Shown here piece after piece: positions 21,420 through 21,455 of a stretch of 21,455 bases of DNA. The notes beneath the pieces were generated by a model that was given only the letters and a program-made list of their open reading frames with translations, was not told the DNA's origin and did not search any database. Each line of letters opens with the position of its first letter. Positions within the stretch are counted from its first letter, which is position 1. Both the position numbers and the translations under genes were made by a program. This stretch comes from Nocardioides sp. (lineage in GTDB: Bacteria > Actinomycetota > Actinomycetes > Propionibacteriales > Nocardioidaceae), in assembly GCA_003519585.1 (NCBI GenBank), contig DOWL01000123.1, positions 1-21,455 of the forward strand, given 5' to 3'.

Positions 21420-21455
21420 GCCGCCAGGGCCAGCAGGTCTTCGGACTCGGGATCG
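21420..21455 (-). ncRNA. Cobalamin riboswitch, 3' end only, upstream of cobG
   Basis: The minus strand at the right edge reads GAGTCCGAAGACCTGCTGGC (complement of 21430-21449), the conserved 3' element of cobalamin riboswitches. It closely resembles AAGTCCGAAGACCGGCC in the complete riboswitch at 16286-16406. The aptamer core would lie beyond the window. About 60-70 bases of leader separate it from the cobG start and include a short GCGGC/GCCGC hairpin possibility. Confidence 0.8.

Noticed and set aside
1..21455. CRISPR arrays, tRNA or rRNA genes, insertion sequences, prophage genes
   Set aside because: None seen. The only tandem repeats are the short junction arrays, and no transposase, integrase or terminal repeats could be recognised.

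Overview
This window is almost entirely an aerobic-type cobalamin (vitamin B12) biosynthesis locus from a high-GC actinobacterium. Very high GC content, frequent GTG starts, head-to-tail start/stop overlaps, a fused CobIJ, an Rv2231c-type CobC and a single ChlI/ChlD-like chelatase partner all fit Actinobacteria. A Nocardioides-like (Propionibacteriales) host is my guess from style, not something proven here. The aerobic route is shown by CobG, CobF, CobK and CobN.

Layout, left to right. (1) Plus strand: cobN (5' end outside the window), cobF, cobQ and cobK, each overlapping the next by 4 bp. (2) An interleaved block: cobD (-), cobU (+), cobS and cobT (-). cobD overlaps the end of cobK by 104 bp and shares its first base with cobU; cobU and cobS overlap at a CTAG. 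(3) cbtA and cbtB (-), a cobalt transporter behind a cobalamin riboswitch. (4) An accessory island on the plus strand at about 9.85-11.16 kb: a dyad-rich leader, a 130-residue unknown protein and an AbiEii-like nucleotidyltransferase, probably a toxin-antitoxin pair. (5) Minus strand: a fused ChlI/ChlD-like chelatase subunit, cobO, cobB and cobC behind a second cobalamin riboswitch. (6) Plus strand: cobL and cobM, divergent from that riboswitch. (7) Minus strand: cobG, cobH and cobIJ behind a third riboswitch, cut by the right edge. cobIJ overlaps cobM tail to tail by 59 bp.

How the genes work together. CobIJ, CobG, CobM, CobF, CobK, CobL and CobH build hydrogenobyrinic acid from precorrin-2. 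CobB amidates it. CobN plus the ChlID-like protein insert cobalt, supplied by CbtAB. CobO adenosylates the corrin. CobQ, CobD and CobC complete adenosylcobinamide phosphate. CobU, CobT and CobS assemble the nucleotide loop. CobA-type uroporphyrinogen methyltransferase and BluB are not in the window.

Most notable points: a CobG that ends before the C-terminal Fe-S/siroheme region of its family; an interlocked arrangement in which cobD and cobU may belong to mutually antisense 'noncontiguous operons'; an apparent CTG start for cobS; a riboswitch whose P1 3' arm can re-pair into a downstream hairpin; short tandem repeats at two gene junctions; and a TA-like island with a cluster of dyads. No wholly unknown multi-gene system is evident.
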